Source: a virus
Reading direction: 5' to 3' (one strand)
Length of the DNA stretch: 29,152 bases
Virus record (IMG/VR): IMGVR_UViG_3300042540_001594
Span: 1 to 29,152 of that record
Shown: piece after piece, positions 21,387-29,152 of the stretch
Position numbering within the stretch: position 1 is the stretch's first letter
Layout: each line of letters opens with the position of its first letter
Notes under the pieces: generated by a model
The model's database searches: none
Seen by the model: the letters and a program-made list of their open reading frames with translations, nothing else
What the model was told of the DNA's origin: nothing
Program-made: the position numbers and the translations under genes

Positions 21387-24300
21387 TTATATAGTTGTAT
21401 TAGCAGTATTTGTAGATGGGAATGATCTACCTGTTCCCCATATAATACGTACTGCACCATTTCCACCTCTTTGGAAAGGAACTGCGAGATTTGGTTGTCC
21501 TCCACCCGAACCTCCTCCATAATCACCACCTATACCTGCATTATTTGGTCCAGGATTGCCGCCGTTTGCTCCTCCTGAACCTCCACCTCCACCAACATTT
21601 TGACCTGCCCCTGCACCTGATGGTCCTGATCCATATAAACTTACACCTCCACCACCAGCACCGCTAAACCAACTAGAACCTGCTCCACCACCACCGCCAC
21701 CGCCACCTGAGCCTGCAGTGCCATTAGCGGATGGGTTAGCCACACCACCTGAACCACCTGTTCCGCTGTAGCCACCTGCTCCACCTCCACCGCCACCTTT
21801 TTTATCCGATGGTCCTCCACTATATCCTGCACCACCTACACCCCCATTACCTCCACCATCTCCTGTATATGTACCCGCATTAGTTGTGCATTGAGCAAAT
21901 CCACCGCCACCTCTTACAATACATGTTGAATTAAAATAACTATCTCCACCTGATCCTCCTATAGGAGCAGCCCCTGCAACTACTGTATAACTATTACCTG
22001 CAGTTACAGAAATATTATTTTTATAACCTAATCCTCCGCCTGATCCCCCAGGAATACCACAGTATGCATATGAAGTCGCCCCACCACCGCCACCAACTGC
22101 AACTACACTAACACTTGAAACACCAACGGGTGCAACCCAAGTATAAGTTCCAGGTGTTGTGTATTCAGCTTGTGCATTAGCACCACTATATGTAATTGAA
22201 TTACTTGCAGGACTTTGCGGTCCTGCTCCCGCCCCATTAATTGCATACACCTTAAATGTATAGGATGTTCCTGCAGTAAGTAAAAAGTTATTGCTATAAA
22301 CGATATTACCACTACTTGCTTGATTTACACTTGCTATAACATTACCAGGTGTCGATATCGCTCTATGTTGAGTTATTGTACCTCCATTAGCACATGCTGC
22401 AGTAAAAGGTACTGTCACCGTACCCGTAGAAGTTGTTACTGTTCCTACAGTAGTTTGTAGTGGGTAATTTATTGGTGCACCTGTCACGTTTGTTGATGGA
22501 AAAGCACGTCCTGCTCCCCATAAAATACGTACTGCCCCGTTTCCACCTCTACCATGCTCACCTATACTATTCGTGCATGTACCACCACCGCCACCACCAT
22601 ATAAACCACCCATAGCGTACGATGTACCAGGTGAACCCCCTGATCCTCCATTACCAACCGTGTTATATCCTCCCGAAGGACTTCCGTTTACATGTATGCC
22701 ACCTGCCCCACTTGGTCCTTCACCATAAATTCCTGTACCTCCGCCTGGCTGACCCGCTCCATTACCCGCAGGTGGTGATGCAGTATAACCACCACCACCG
22801 CCACCACCACCGCCACCTGCACCACTACCACCATTACCAAACATACCGCCACCTTGACCGCCTGAGCCTGTATAACCTCCTGCACCACCACCACCTGCTG
22901 ATTGTCTATCGGCTGATAATCCTGGTGAACCACCTCCATTACCACCACCTGATGTGCCATATGAAGTTGATACAACGTACGATCCACCTTGTGAACCTAA
23001 TCCGTTAGCAAATCCCCTCACTCCACCACCTGCACCAGCAGTAGGTATGTTAACAAAGTGACTACACCCACCAGGTGAAGCTGAACCGCCGTTCGTACCG
23101 CCTCCCCCCACAACAACAGTATAGGAAGAATTTGCTGTAACAGGATATCCATTTAACCATACAAGTCCACCCCCGCCTCCGCCACCACCTCTTCTTAATC
23201 CAACACACAGTCTTCCATTACCACCTCCACCCCCACCTATGGCAACTACACTTATGTTAGATACCCCTACAGGCGCAACCCATGAATAGGTACCAGGTGT
23301 TGTATATGTTGCATCATCGTAATTCGGAGCACCTGCGGTTACGGTATTACTATTAGCTGAAATTGGACTATTTCCTATGACATTAGTTGCATATACAGTG
23401 AAAGTATATGCTTGACCTGTAATAAATCCTGAAGAAATTACAATATTTCCACTACTTGCTTGACTTACAGAGGCAGTCAAATTATCAGGATAACTAACTG
23501 CAGTATGTGATGTGATTGGAGGTCCACCATTTGATGGTGCAGTAAATGGTATAGTTGCTACGTTTGCTGAAAAAGATGCTGTTCCTATAGTTGGCTGCGA
23601 TGGAACCGTTCCAGGTATTGCACTATTTGATGCGGCACTATTTGGTGAATTACCTACACTATTTGTTGCATATACCACAAAAGTATAGCTTGTTCCTTGA
23701 GTAAGACCTGTTACAGTAATTGTTCCACTACTTGCTTGTGACACTGTTCCTGTTATTGACCCAGGCGTACTTACCGCTGTATAACTTGTTATTGCATTAC
23801 CACCGTTACTTGACGATGCTGTATAGGTCACAGTTGCAGTTGTCGTATTAATTGGGGTTGCAGTGCCAATTGTTGGAGCAGTTGGTACCACTGCAGGTAT
23901 AATAGAATTACTTGCTGCACTATTTGGCGAATCACCTACGCTATTTGTTGCTTTTACTACAAATGTATAGGAGGTTCCTGCTGTTAATCCACTTACACGT
24001 ATAGTTCCACTGCTTGCTTGTGATATAGTTCCTGTAATAGAGCCAGGAGTGCTTGTCGCTGTATAACTTGTTATTGCATTGCCACCATCACTTGACGATG
24101 CTGTATATGTAACATCAATTTGTGTATTACTTCCGCTTACACGTGATGCTGTTCCAATTGTTGGAGCAGTTGGTACTACTGCAGGTGCGATTGAGTTACT
24201 TGCTGCACTATTAGGCGAATCGCCTACTGAATTAGTTGCTTTTACAATAAAAGTATAACTTGTTCCTTGTGTCAATCCACTTACACGTATTGTTCCACTG

Positions 24301-25097
24301 CTTGCTTGTGATATAGTTCCCGTAATTGATCCAGGTGTACTTGTGGCTGTATAACTTGTTATTGCATTACCACCATTACTTGATGAAGCCGTATATGGCA
24401 CATCAATTTGAGTGCCACTTCCACTTACACGTATTGCTGTACCAATTGTTGGAGCAGTTGGTACTATAGCAGGTGATATAGAATTACTTGCTGCACTATT
24501 TGGTGAATCACCTATCGCATTTGTTGCTTTTACTACAAATGTATAATTTGTACCTGATGTAAGCCCACTTACACGAATCGTTCCACTACTAGCTTGTGAT
24601 ATAGTTCCCGTTATTGAGTCAGGTGTACTCGTAGCCGTATAACTTGTTATAGGAAGACCACCATTGTCAACAGGTGCAGTGTAAGTAATATCAAGTTGAG
24701 TGTTACTTCCACTAACACGTGAAGCAGTGCCAATTGTTGGTGCACTTGGTACGACTGCAGGTATAATAGAATTACTAGCAGCACTATTTGCTGAATTACC
24801 TATACTACTTGTTGCATATACAACAAATGTATAACTTGTCCCTTGTGTTAGTCCACTAACACGAATAGTTCCACTACTTGCTTGTGATATAGAACCTGTA
24901 ATATTATCAGGTGTACTTACTGCTGTATAACTTGTAATAGGTAACCCACCATTACTTGATGATGCAGTATAAGTGATATCAATTTGACTATTACTACCAC
25001 TTACACGTGATGCTGTTCCAATAGTTGGTTCAGATGGAAGATAAAAAACTTCCATCTGCACAGCACCAATAGTTACGTTATTAAATGTTATACCCAT
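21387..25097 (-). CDS. FN3-repeat fibre/adhesin-like protein with two Gly-rich modules
   Basis: A 1236-residue paralogue of the genes at 1-1368 and 1485-4967. Residues 1-20 (MGITFNNV...) match their N-termini. Six FN3-like repeats follow (about 21-592), then a first Gly-rich module (about 593-860) ending in G-A-V-R-I-L-W-G-A-G-R-A-F-P-S-T. A seventh FN3-like repeat starting P-L-Q-T-T-V-G-T is followed by a second Gly-rich module to the end, closing with G-A-V-R-I-I-W-G-T-G-R-S-F-P-S-T. Both Gly-rich modules begin with Y-T-T-P-G-T-Y-[ST]-W-V-A-P-V-G-V. The layout suggests an extended stalk with two binding or folding modules. It lies 26 bases after the 150-aa gene; no strong ribosome site was found before the ATG. 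Likely virion surface fibre, by inference. Confidence 0.88.
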   Translation of the reverse strand: MGITFNNVTIGAVQMEVFYLPSEPTIGTASRVSGSNSQIDITYTASSSNGGLPITSYTAVSTPDNITGSISQASSGTIRVSGLTQGTSYTFVVYATSSIGNSANSAASNSIIPAVVPSAPTIGTASRVSGSNTQLDITYTAPVDNGGLPITSYTATSTPDSITGTISQASSGTIRVSGLTSGTNYTFVVKATNAIGDSPNSAASNSISPAIVPTAPTIGTAIRVSGSGTQIDVPYTASSSNGGNAITSYTATSTPGSITGTISQASSGTIRVSGLTQGTSYTFIVKATNSVGDSPNSAASNSIAPAVVPTAPTIGTASRVSGSNTQIDVTYTASSSDGGNAITSYTATSTPGSITGTISQASSGTIRVSGLTAGTSYTFVVKATNSVGDSPNSAASNSIIPAVVPTAPTIGTATPINTTTATVTYTASSSNGGNAITSYTAVSTPGSITGTVSQASSGTITVTGLTQGTSYTFVVYATNSVGNSPNSAASNSAIPGTVPSQPTIGTASFSANVATIPFTAPSNGGPPITSHTAVSYPDNLTASVSQASSGNIVISSGFITGQAYTFTVYATNVIGNSPISANSNTVTAGAPNYDDATYTTPGTYSWVAPVGVSNISVVAIGGGGGGNGRLCVGLRRGGGGGGGGLVWLNGYPVTANSSYTVVVGGGGTNGGSASPGGCSHFVNIPTAGAGGGVRGFANGLGSQGGSYVVSTSYGTSGGGNGGGSPGLSADRQSAGGGGAGGYTGSGGQGGGMFGNGGSGAGGGGGGGGGGYTASPPAGNGAGQPGGGTGIYGEGPSGAGGIHVNGSPSGGYNTVGNGGSGGSPGTSYAMGGLYGGGGGGTCTNSIGEHGRGGNGAVRILWGAGRAFPSTNVTGAPINYPLQTTVGTVTTSTGTVTVPFTAACANGGTITQHRAISTPGNVIASVNQASSGNIVYSNNFLLTAGTSYTFKVYAINGAGAGPQSPASNSITYSGANAQAEYTTPGTYTWVAPVGVSSVSVVAVGGGGGATSYAYCGIPGGSGGGLGYKNNISVTAGNSYTVVAGAAPIGGSGGDSYFNSTCIVRGGGGFAQCTTNAGTYTGDGGGNGGVGGAGYSGGPSDKKGGGGGGAGGYSGTGGSGGVANPSANGTAGSGGGGGGGGAGSSWFSGAGGGGVSLYGSGPSGAGAGQNVGGGGGSGGANGGNPGPNNAGIGGDYGGGSGGGQPNLAVPFQRGGNGAVRIIWGTGRSFPSTNTANTTI
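23322..25037 (-). repeat. Array of six FN3-coding repeats, ~288-bp period (copy 3)
   Basis: Units start at residues 21, 117, 213, 309, 405 and 499. The first four are 96 residues, the fifth 94. Units 3 and 4 resemble units of the left-hand paralogues closely. The sixth, opening P-S-Q-P-T-I-G, is the diverged type seen as unit 8 of copy 2. Confidence 0.85.
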
Positions 25098-25123
25098 AAT
25101 AGATTTTAGATATTAAAAATTTT

Positions 25124-25576
25124 TTATGGATTTTGATTTTGCATTGAAGGTAATAAATATTCTGCTTCAGAACGATGAACCCACTTCTGCAATGATTCAT
25201 CCCACAAATATATCTCACCATCTGTAGGATAAGGAATAGGTGGATCAAAAGAACATGTTGCTTCGTTGAATGTCCATGATTGATAGTTAGGAGCAATAGC
25301 AAATTGAGCTTTAATAAAATTTTGTTTATCGATTTTTTCTTGTTCAGTAAATTGTCTTATATCCCATACGTCTTTAACGATACCATCTACCCATTGATAT
25401 GATAATCCTGTAATTTCTTCATAAGGACCTTCTGTAGGGCGAGCCACACGTTCAAAACGTGCAAATTCAGGTGGTAAATTGTTTACATCAACATTTGGAA
25501 ATGCACTAACAAAATTGTCTAATAAAATTGGGTGTTCGTATGGTTGCCCATCTCTGATTTGAATAATTAAATTCAT
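25124..25576 (-). CDS. Fibre-associated conserved protein (150 aa)
   Basis: A 150-residue protein starting M-N-L-I-I-Q-I-R-D-G-Q-P-Y-E-H-P. It has E-R-V-A-R-P-T-E-G-P-Y-E near 43-54, W-V-D-G-I-V-K-D-V-W near 62-71, and W-T-F-N-E-A-T-C-S-F-D-P-P-I-P-Y-P with Y-L-W-D-E-S near the C-terminus. Proteins of this type, from memory, lie next to tail fibre genes in T4-like marine phages without assigned function. Fibre assembly or capping has been suggested for similar positions but is not shown here. It has a good AAGGAG ribosome binding site and two late boxes. It lies between the Asn-rich fibre gene and the third FN3 gene, which it precedes by 26 bases in the same transcript. Confidence 0.65.
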   Translation of the reverse strand: MNLIIQIRDGQPYEHPILLDNFVSAFPNVDVNNLPPEFARFERVARPTEGPYEEITGLSYQWVDGIVKDVWDIRQFTEQEKIDKQNFIKAQFAIAPNYQSWTFNEATCSFDPPIPYPTDGEIYLWDESLQKWVHRSEAEYLLPSMQNQNP

Positions 25577-25594
25577 ACTAACTCCTTAAGTTTA

Positions 25595-25602
25595 AATTTA
25601 TA
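25595..25602 (-). promoter_or_regulatory. Second late-like box TATAAATT
   Basis: It lies 11 bases downstream of the stronger GATAAATA box, on the same strand. A start six bases downstream would still keep the AAGGAG site (25587-25582) in the mRNA. Confidence 0.4.
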
Positions 25603-25605
25603 TCG

Positions 25606-25613
25606 TATTTATC
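25606..25613 (-). promoter_or_regulatory. Late promoter box GATAAATA for the 150-aa gene
   Basis: Minus-strand TTAAGATAAATACG, the same extended TTAAGATAAATA seen before the 173-aa gene. Start expected near 25600, leader about 24 bases with AAGGAG. Confidence 0.7.
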
Positions 25614-25696
25614 TTAATAATTTATTAATTAAAAACGATTGTCAGTGTAGATTTAGGGTGTTTCTCAATAAACGTATATACTTAATAACAAAATTT

Positions 25697-28600
25697 TTAT
25701 GAATTTACACCTTTGATTACAGCAAATTGAAGCACAGGAGCTTCTGTTGTAGTCCCACCTGTTGTGTAAAAAGTAATATCAAAACTACTCGCCGCAACAT
25801 TAGTAACAAAAGTTAAATATTTGTCAGTTCCCGATTTTTGATTTACAATAACTACATCAGTAGCAGCAACGGTATTATTAGTAACAGTAAATGTATTTGG
25901 AGTGGTTGATCCTGCAGCAGAAAATAAAGTAATTGCTCCTGTAATTTTATTTAATGTGACCCCGTTAGCTCTTGAAGTAATTTGACCTATTGTTCCACCT
26001 GCACCTGTTACGTATCCAATTTGACTAGTAGCATTAAATATGTTCGCACTAATTACATTAGCACCGCTAATATTTCCACCTGATCCTGCCCCTGTCACAA
26101 GATTTGATGCAGTTAATGTACCTGAAACATTAACACCTGTGCCTGTAACTACAACCACATTAGCATTACCTGCTGCACTTAAATTAATATTTCCATTAGC
26201 CGCAGGTATTGATACATTACTATTGCCATTGCTGATACTACTTGTGCTAATTGTTGTCCAACTTAAATTACCACTGCCATTTGTTGTTAAAATTTGACCA
26301 TTACTACCGCCTGTAATAATGACATTACCAACTGCACCAAGATTTGATATTCCTGCTACACTTATACCCGCACCTGAAACAACTAATACATTAGCATTAC
26401 CTGCTGAACTAATATTAACGTTGCCATTGGCTGCAGGTATTGATACGTTACTATTGCCATTACTAATACTACTTGTGCTAATTGTTGTCCAACTTAAATT
26501 ACCGCTACCATTGGTGCTAAGTACTTGACCATTACTACCACCTGTAATAATAACATTACCTACTGCACCAAGATTTGATACACCTGCTACATTCAGTGTA
26601 ATCGCAACATTCATCGTATTAGCACTAATTATATTAGCACCGCTAATATTTCCACCTGATCCTGCACCTGTCACTAGATTTGATGCAGTTAATGTACCTG
26701 CGACATTAACGCCTGTACCTGATACAACAACCACGTTGGCATTGCCTGATGCACTTAAATTAATATTTCCATCTGCAGTAGGTATCGATACGTTACTATT
26801 GCCATTATTAATACTTGATGAACTAAATGATACCCAGCTTAAATTTCCGCTGCCATTTGTACTAAGAACTTGACCATTACTGCCACCTGTAATAATTACA
26901 TTGCCTACTGCACCAAGATTTGATACACCTGCCACATTTAACGCAGTTGCTGCATTTACTGTATTGGCACTGAGAACATTTACCCCTGAAACATTACCGC
27001 CTGTTCCACCACCTGCTACAATACTTAATGCAGTTAATGTACCTGAGACATTTACACCTGTACCTGTTACAACAACAACATTAGCGTTACCTGCTGAACT
27101 AATATTAACGTTCCCATTAGCAGCAGGTATAGACACATTACTATTGCCATTACTAATACTTGATGAACTAATTGATACCCAACTTAAATTTCCACTTCCA
27201 TTTGTGCTTAATACCTGTCCATTACTACCACCTGTAATAATGACATTGCCTACTGAACCAAGGTTTGATACACCTGCTATATTCAGTGTAGTAGAAACAT
27301 TCAATGTATTAGCACTAATTACATTTGCACCACTAATATTTCCACCTGATCCTGCCCCTGCAGTTATTCCTGAAGTAGTAACAACTATTACATTTGCAGT
27401 ACCCCCAACTGACATAGTAATATTTCCATTTGCAGCAGGTATGCTGACATTGCTATTGCCATTACTAATACTACTTGTGTTAATTGTTGTCCAACTTAAA
27501 TTACCACTACCATTTGTACTGAGTACTTGACCGTTACTGCCCCCCGTAATAATTACATTACCCACTGCACCAAGATTTGATACTCCTGATACACTTAAAG
27601 AACCTACTGCCAACGGAGCTAAAGTTGCATTAGCAAAGTCAATAATAGTATTTGGTTGTACAGCTAAATCTGTAAATAATTTCCATGTACGGTTAGCGTC
27701 ACTAGCATCTCGTGCAAATCCTGTGAATTTTTCAGCACCATCATTATATTCGCCAACAAATCCTAAATCTACAGTATCACCTGAATTATTAGCACCAATA
27801 AATATCAACGGATCGCCAACAACTAAATCAGTTACATTAGAATAATTTAAATTACCACTAATAGTCATATTACCTGTTATTGATACATTTCCTGTTATAT
27901 TGGCACCACCTGCTGATATTGTAAATCCATTACCTACAACTATATTACCTGTTGTTGTTAAATTTGATAATATTCCAATACTTGTTATATTTGGTTGAGA
28001 AGCAGTAGTCAATGTGCCTGTTAAATAATTAGCTGTTACCGTATTGCCTAAGTTAGCATTAGATGCAGTAATCGTACCTGCAATATTTGCACCAATTCCT
28101 GTAACAACTAATATGTTAGAATTACCCGCTACGCTAATATTAACATTACCATTAGCTGCAGGTATATTTACATTACTATTACCATTTGAAACACTTGTTC
28201 CACTTGGCAAACCCGTTAATTGACTACCATTACCTAAGAAATATGAAGCAGTTACGTTTGCACTGAAATTACCTGTATTAGCACTAACTACATTAGCACC
28301 GCTAATATTTCCACCTGATCCTGCTCCCGCAGTTATTCCTGAAGTAGTAACAACTATGACATTTGCAGTACCCCCTACTGACATAGTAATATTACCGTTA
28401 GCAGCAGGTATGCTGACATTACTGTTGCCATTGCTAATACCACTTGCACTTAAGGTAACCCAACTTAAGTTTCCACTACCATTAGTGGATAAAAATTGTC
28501 CATTACTTCCACCTGTAATAATTACGTTAGCATTAGAGCCAAGATTAGATACACCTGCTACATTTAAAGCTACCGCAGCATTAACAGTATTGGCACTGAG

Positions 28601-29152
28601 AACATTAACCCCTGTAATATTACCGCCTGAACCCCCGCCTGTAACAATACTTGTTGCATTTAACGTACCTGTAACATTTACACCATTGCCTGTAACAACA
28701 ACTACATTGGCATTACCCGCTGAACTAATGTTTACATTACCATTTGCAGCAGGTATAGACACATTACTATTACCATTACTAATACTTGAGGAACTAAATG
28801 ATACCCAACTTAAATTTCCACTTCCATTTGTACTAAGAACTTGACCATTACTGCCACCTGTAATAATTACGTTGCCAACAGGTCCTAAGTTCGATACGCC
28901 TGTAGCTATAAGTCCTGTAGTACCAATATTTCCTACATTTGCGTTACCTGAAACATTTAATGTTCCTGTAACATTAGCACCCGTACCTGTTACAACAACA
29001 ATATTAGCATTACCTGCTGAACTAATATTAACGTTGCCATTGGCTGCAGGTATTGATACGTTACTATTGCCATTACTAATACTTGATGAACTAATTGATA
29101 CCCAACTTAAATTTCCACTTCCATTTGTACTAAGAACTTGACCATTACTGCC
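25697..29152 (-). CDS. Asn/Gly/Ser-rich repeat fibre protein, N-terminus beyond window
   Basis: The frame is open from the right edge (base 29152) to the stop at 25699-25697, at least 1151 residues. An in-frame GTG at 28762 is inside a repeat and is not a credible start. The protein is built of repeats of about 80-115 residues with S-I-S-N-G-N-S-N-V-S-I-P-A-A-N-G-N, a V-V-V-T-G-[TN]-G-V-N-V strand, and G-G-S-N-G-Q-V-L-S-T-N-G-S-G-N-L-S-W; the last motif occurs eight times. One interruption (about 27640-27835) holds D-P-L-I-F-I-G-A-N-N and D-L-G-F-V-G-E-Y-N-D-G-A-E-K, a domain recurrent in marine T4-like phage fibres. The last 100 residues (from G-Y-V-T-G-A-G-G-T-I-G-Q) form a separate end domain. 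Likely a trimeric beta-structured tail fibre, inferred from composition and context. Confidence 0.82.
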   Translation of the reverse strand, partial: GSNGQVLSTNGSGNLSWVSISSSSISNGNSNVSIPAANGNVNISSAGNANIVVVTGTGANVTGTLNVSGNANVGNIGTTGLIATGVSNLGPVGNVIITGGSNGQVLSTNGSGNLSWVSFSSSSISNGNSNVSIPAANGNVNISSAGNANVVVVTGNGVNVTGTLNATSIVTGGGSGGNITGVNVLSANTVNAAVALNVAGVSNLGSNANVIITGGSNGQFLSTNGSGNLSWVTLSASGISNGNSNVSIPAANGNITMSVGGTANVIVVTTSGITAGAGSGGNISGANVVSANTGNFSANVTASYFLGNGSQLTGLPSGTSVSNGNSNVNIPAANGNVNISVAGNSNILVVTGIGANIAGTITASNANLGNTVTANYLTGTLTTASQPNITSIGILSNLTTTGNIVVGNGFTISAGGANITGNVSITGNMTISGNLNYSNVTDLVVGDPLIFIGANNSGDTVDLGFVGEYNDGAEKFTGFARDASDANRTWKLFTDLAVQPNTIIDFANATLAPLAVGSLSVSGVSNLGAVGNVIITGGSNGQVLSTNGSGNLSWTTINTSSISNGNSNVSIPAANGNITMSVGGTANVIVVTTSGITAGAGSGGNISGANVISANTLNVSTTLNIAGVSNLGSVGNVIITGGSNGQVLSTNGSGNLSWVSISSSSISNGNSNVSIPAANGNVNISSAGNANVVVVTGTGVNVSGTLTALSIVAGGGTGGNVSGVNVLSANTVNAATALNVAGVSNLGAVGNVIITGGSNGQVLSTNGSGNLSWVSFSSSSINNGNSNVSIPTADGNINLSASGNANVVVVSGTGVNVAGTLTASNLVTGAGSGGNISGANIISANTMNVAITLNVAGVSNLGAVGNVIITGGSNGQVLSTNGSGNLSWTTISTSSISNGNSNVSIPAANGNVNISSAGNANVLVVSGAGISVAGISNLGAVGNVIITGGSNGQILTTNGSGNLSWTTISTSSISNGNSNVSIPAANGNINLSAAGNANVVVVTGTGVNVSGTLTASNLVTGAGSGGNISGANVISANIFNATSQIGYVTGAGGTIGQITSRANGVTLNKITGAITLFSAAGSTTPNTFTVTNNTVAATDVVIVNQKSGTDKYLTFVTNVAASSFDITFYTTGGTTTEAPVLQFAVIKGVNS
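26280..29152 (-). repeat. Direct repeats coding the G-G-S-N-G-Q fibre motif
   Basis: Eight copies of the coding stretch for GGSNGQ and GNLSW, at about 29140, 28855, 28510, 27540, 27230, 26885, 26540 and 26298. Spacings are about 240-350 bp apart from one gap of about 970 bp holding unique sequence. Many copies are nearly identical in DNA, suggesting exchange between units. Confidence 0.8.

Noticed and set aside
22622-23008. His/Tyr/Leu-rich plus-strand open frame opposite the first Gly-rich module
   Set aside because: It is the complement of GGN glycine-codon runs, and the minus-strand frame is clearly the coding one.
25614-25660. Sigma70-like CTGACA and AATTAT at 17-base spacing upstream of the 150-aa gene
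   Set aside because: Matches are weak in very AT-rich DNA, and the late GATAAATA box nearby is a much better explanation.
26901-27530. Long plus-strand open frames (for example 209 aa here, others at 26040-26528, 28356-28844, 28872-29141) opposite the Asn-rich fibre gene
   Set aside because: They are antisense shadows of repetitive, stop-poor DNA; residues (P/L/T/V-rich repeats) mirror the coding repeats and they lack ribosome binding sites.

Overview
The window is a stretch of an AT-rich, tailed phage genome of the T4 superfamily (contractile-tailed, myovirus morphology), probably from a marine or freshwater environment. The assignment rests on recognisable T4-type morphogenesis proteins: tail sheath gp18, tail tube gp19, a second tube-fold protein, head completion gp4, a small-terminase-like gp16, neck gp13, a gp14-like neck protein and the sheath stabiliser gp15. 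T4-type late promoter boxes (NATAAATA, mostly GATAAATA) lie in front of several of these genes. MazG, Nudix, a dNMP kinase, a 2-oxoglutarate/Fe(II) oxygenase and long Asn/Gly/Ser-rich or FN3-rich fibre genes fit aquatic T4-like phages. No host marker, integrase, tRNA or CRISPR array was seen, so the host cannot be named.

Layout, left to right. (1) 1-4967, minus strand: two tandem fibre/adhesin-like genes built from 96-residue fibronectin-III repeats; the first is cut by the window edge, the second ends in a Gly-rich module. (2) 4979-12442, minus strand: a structural block transcribed from gp18 through gp19, a tube-like protein, a small unknown protein, gp4 and gp16-like to a protein with a T4-like capsid-targeting N-terminus. 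An 11-bp-stem hairpin and a late promoter separate gp18 from gp19. (3) 12560-16756: an HNH-type gene on the plus strand, then a minus-strand series (a 386-aa unknown, 2OG oxygenase, MazG, a zinc-ribbon microprotein, gp13, dNMP kinase). (4) 16817-20736, plus strand: gp14-like, gp15 and a Nudix hydrolase, ending at a bidirectional terminator. (5) 20778-29152, minus strand: an Asn-rich repeat fibre gene open at the right edge, a 150-aa fibre-associated protein, a third FN3/Gly-rich gene with two Gly-rich modules, and a 173-aa probable virion protein.

The structural genes make the neck, tail and host-contact fibres. The small enzymes probably tune nucleotide pools or modify proteins during infection. 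The T4 order 13-14-15-16-18-19 is broken into oppositely oriented blocks.

The most notable signals are: recent repeat exchange among the FN3 genes (including a 110-bp perfect repeat 3.6 kb apart), an apparent AUU start codon for the gp16-like gene, late promoters abutting start codons so that two plus-strand mRNAs would be almost leaderless, a carbohydrate-binding-like module inside the gp14-like protein, and a capsid-targeting-like N-terminus on the 205-aa protein. No intergenic gap exceeds about 120 bases, so there are no long gene-free stretches.
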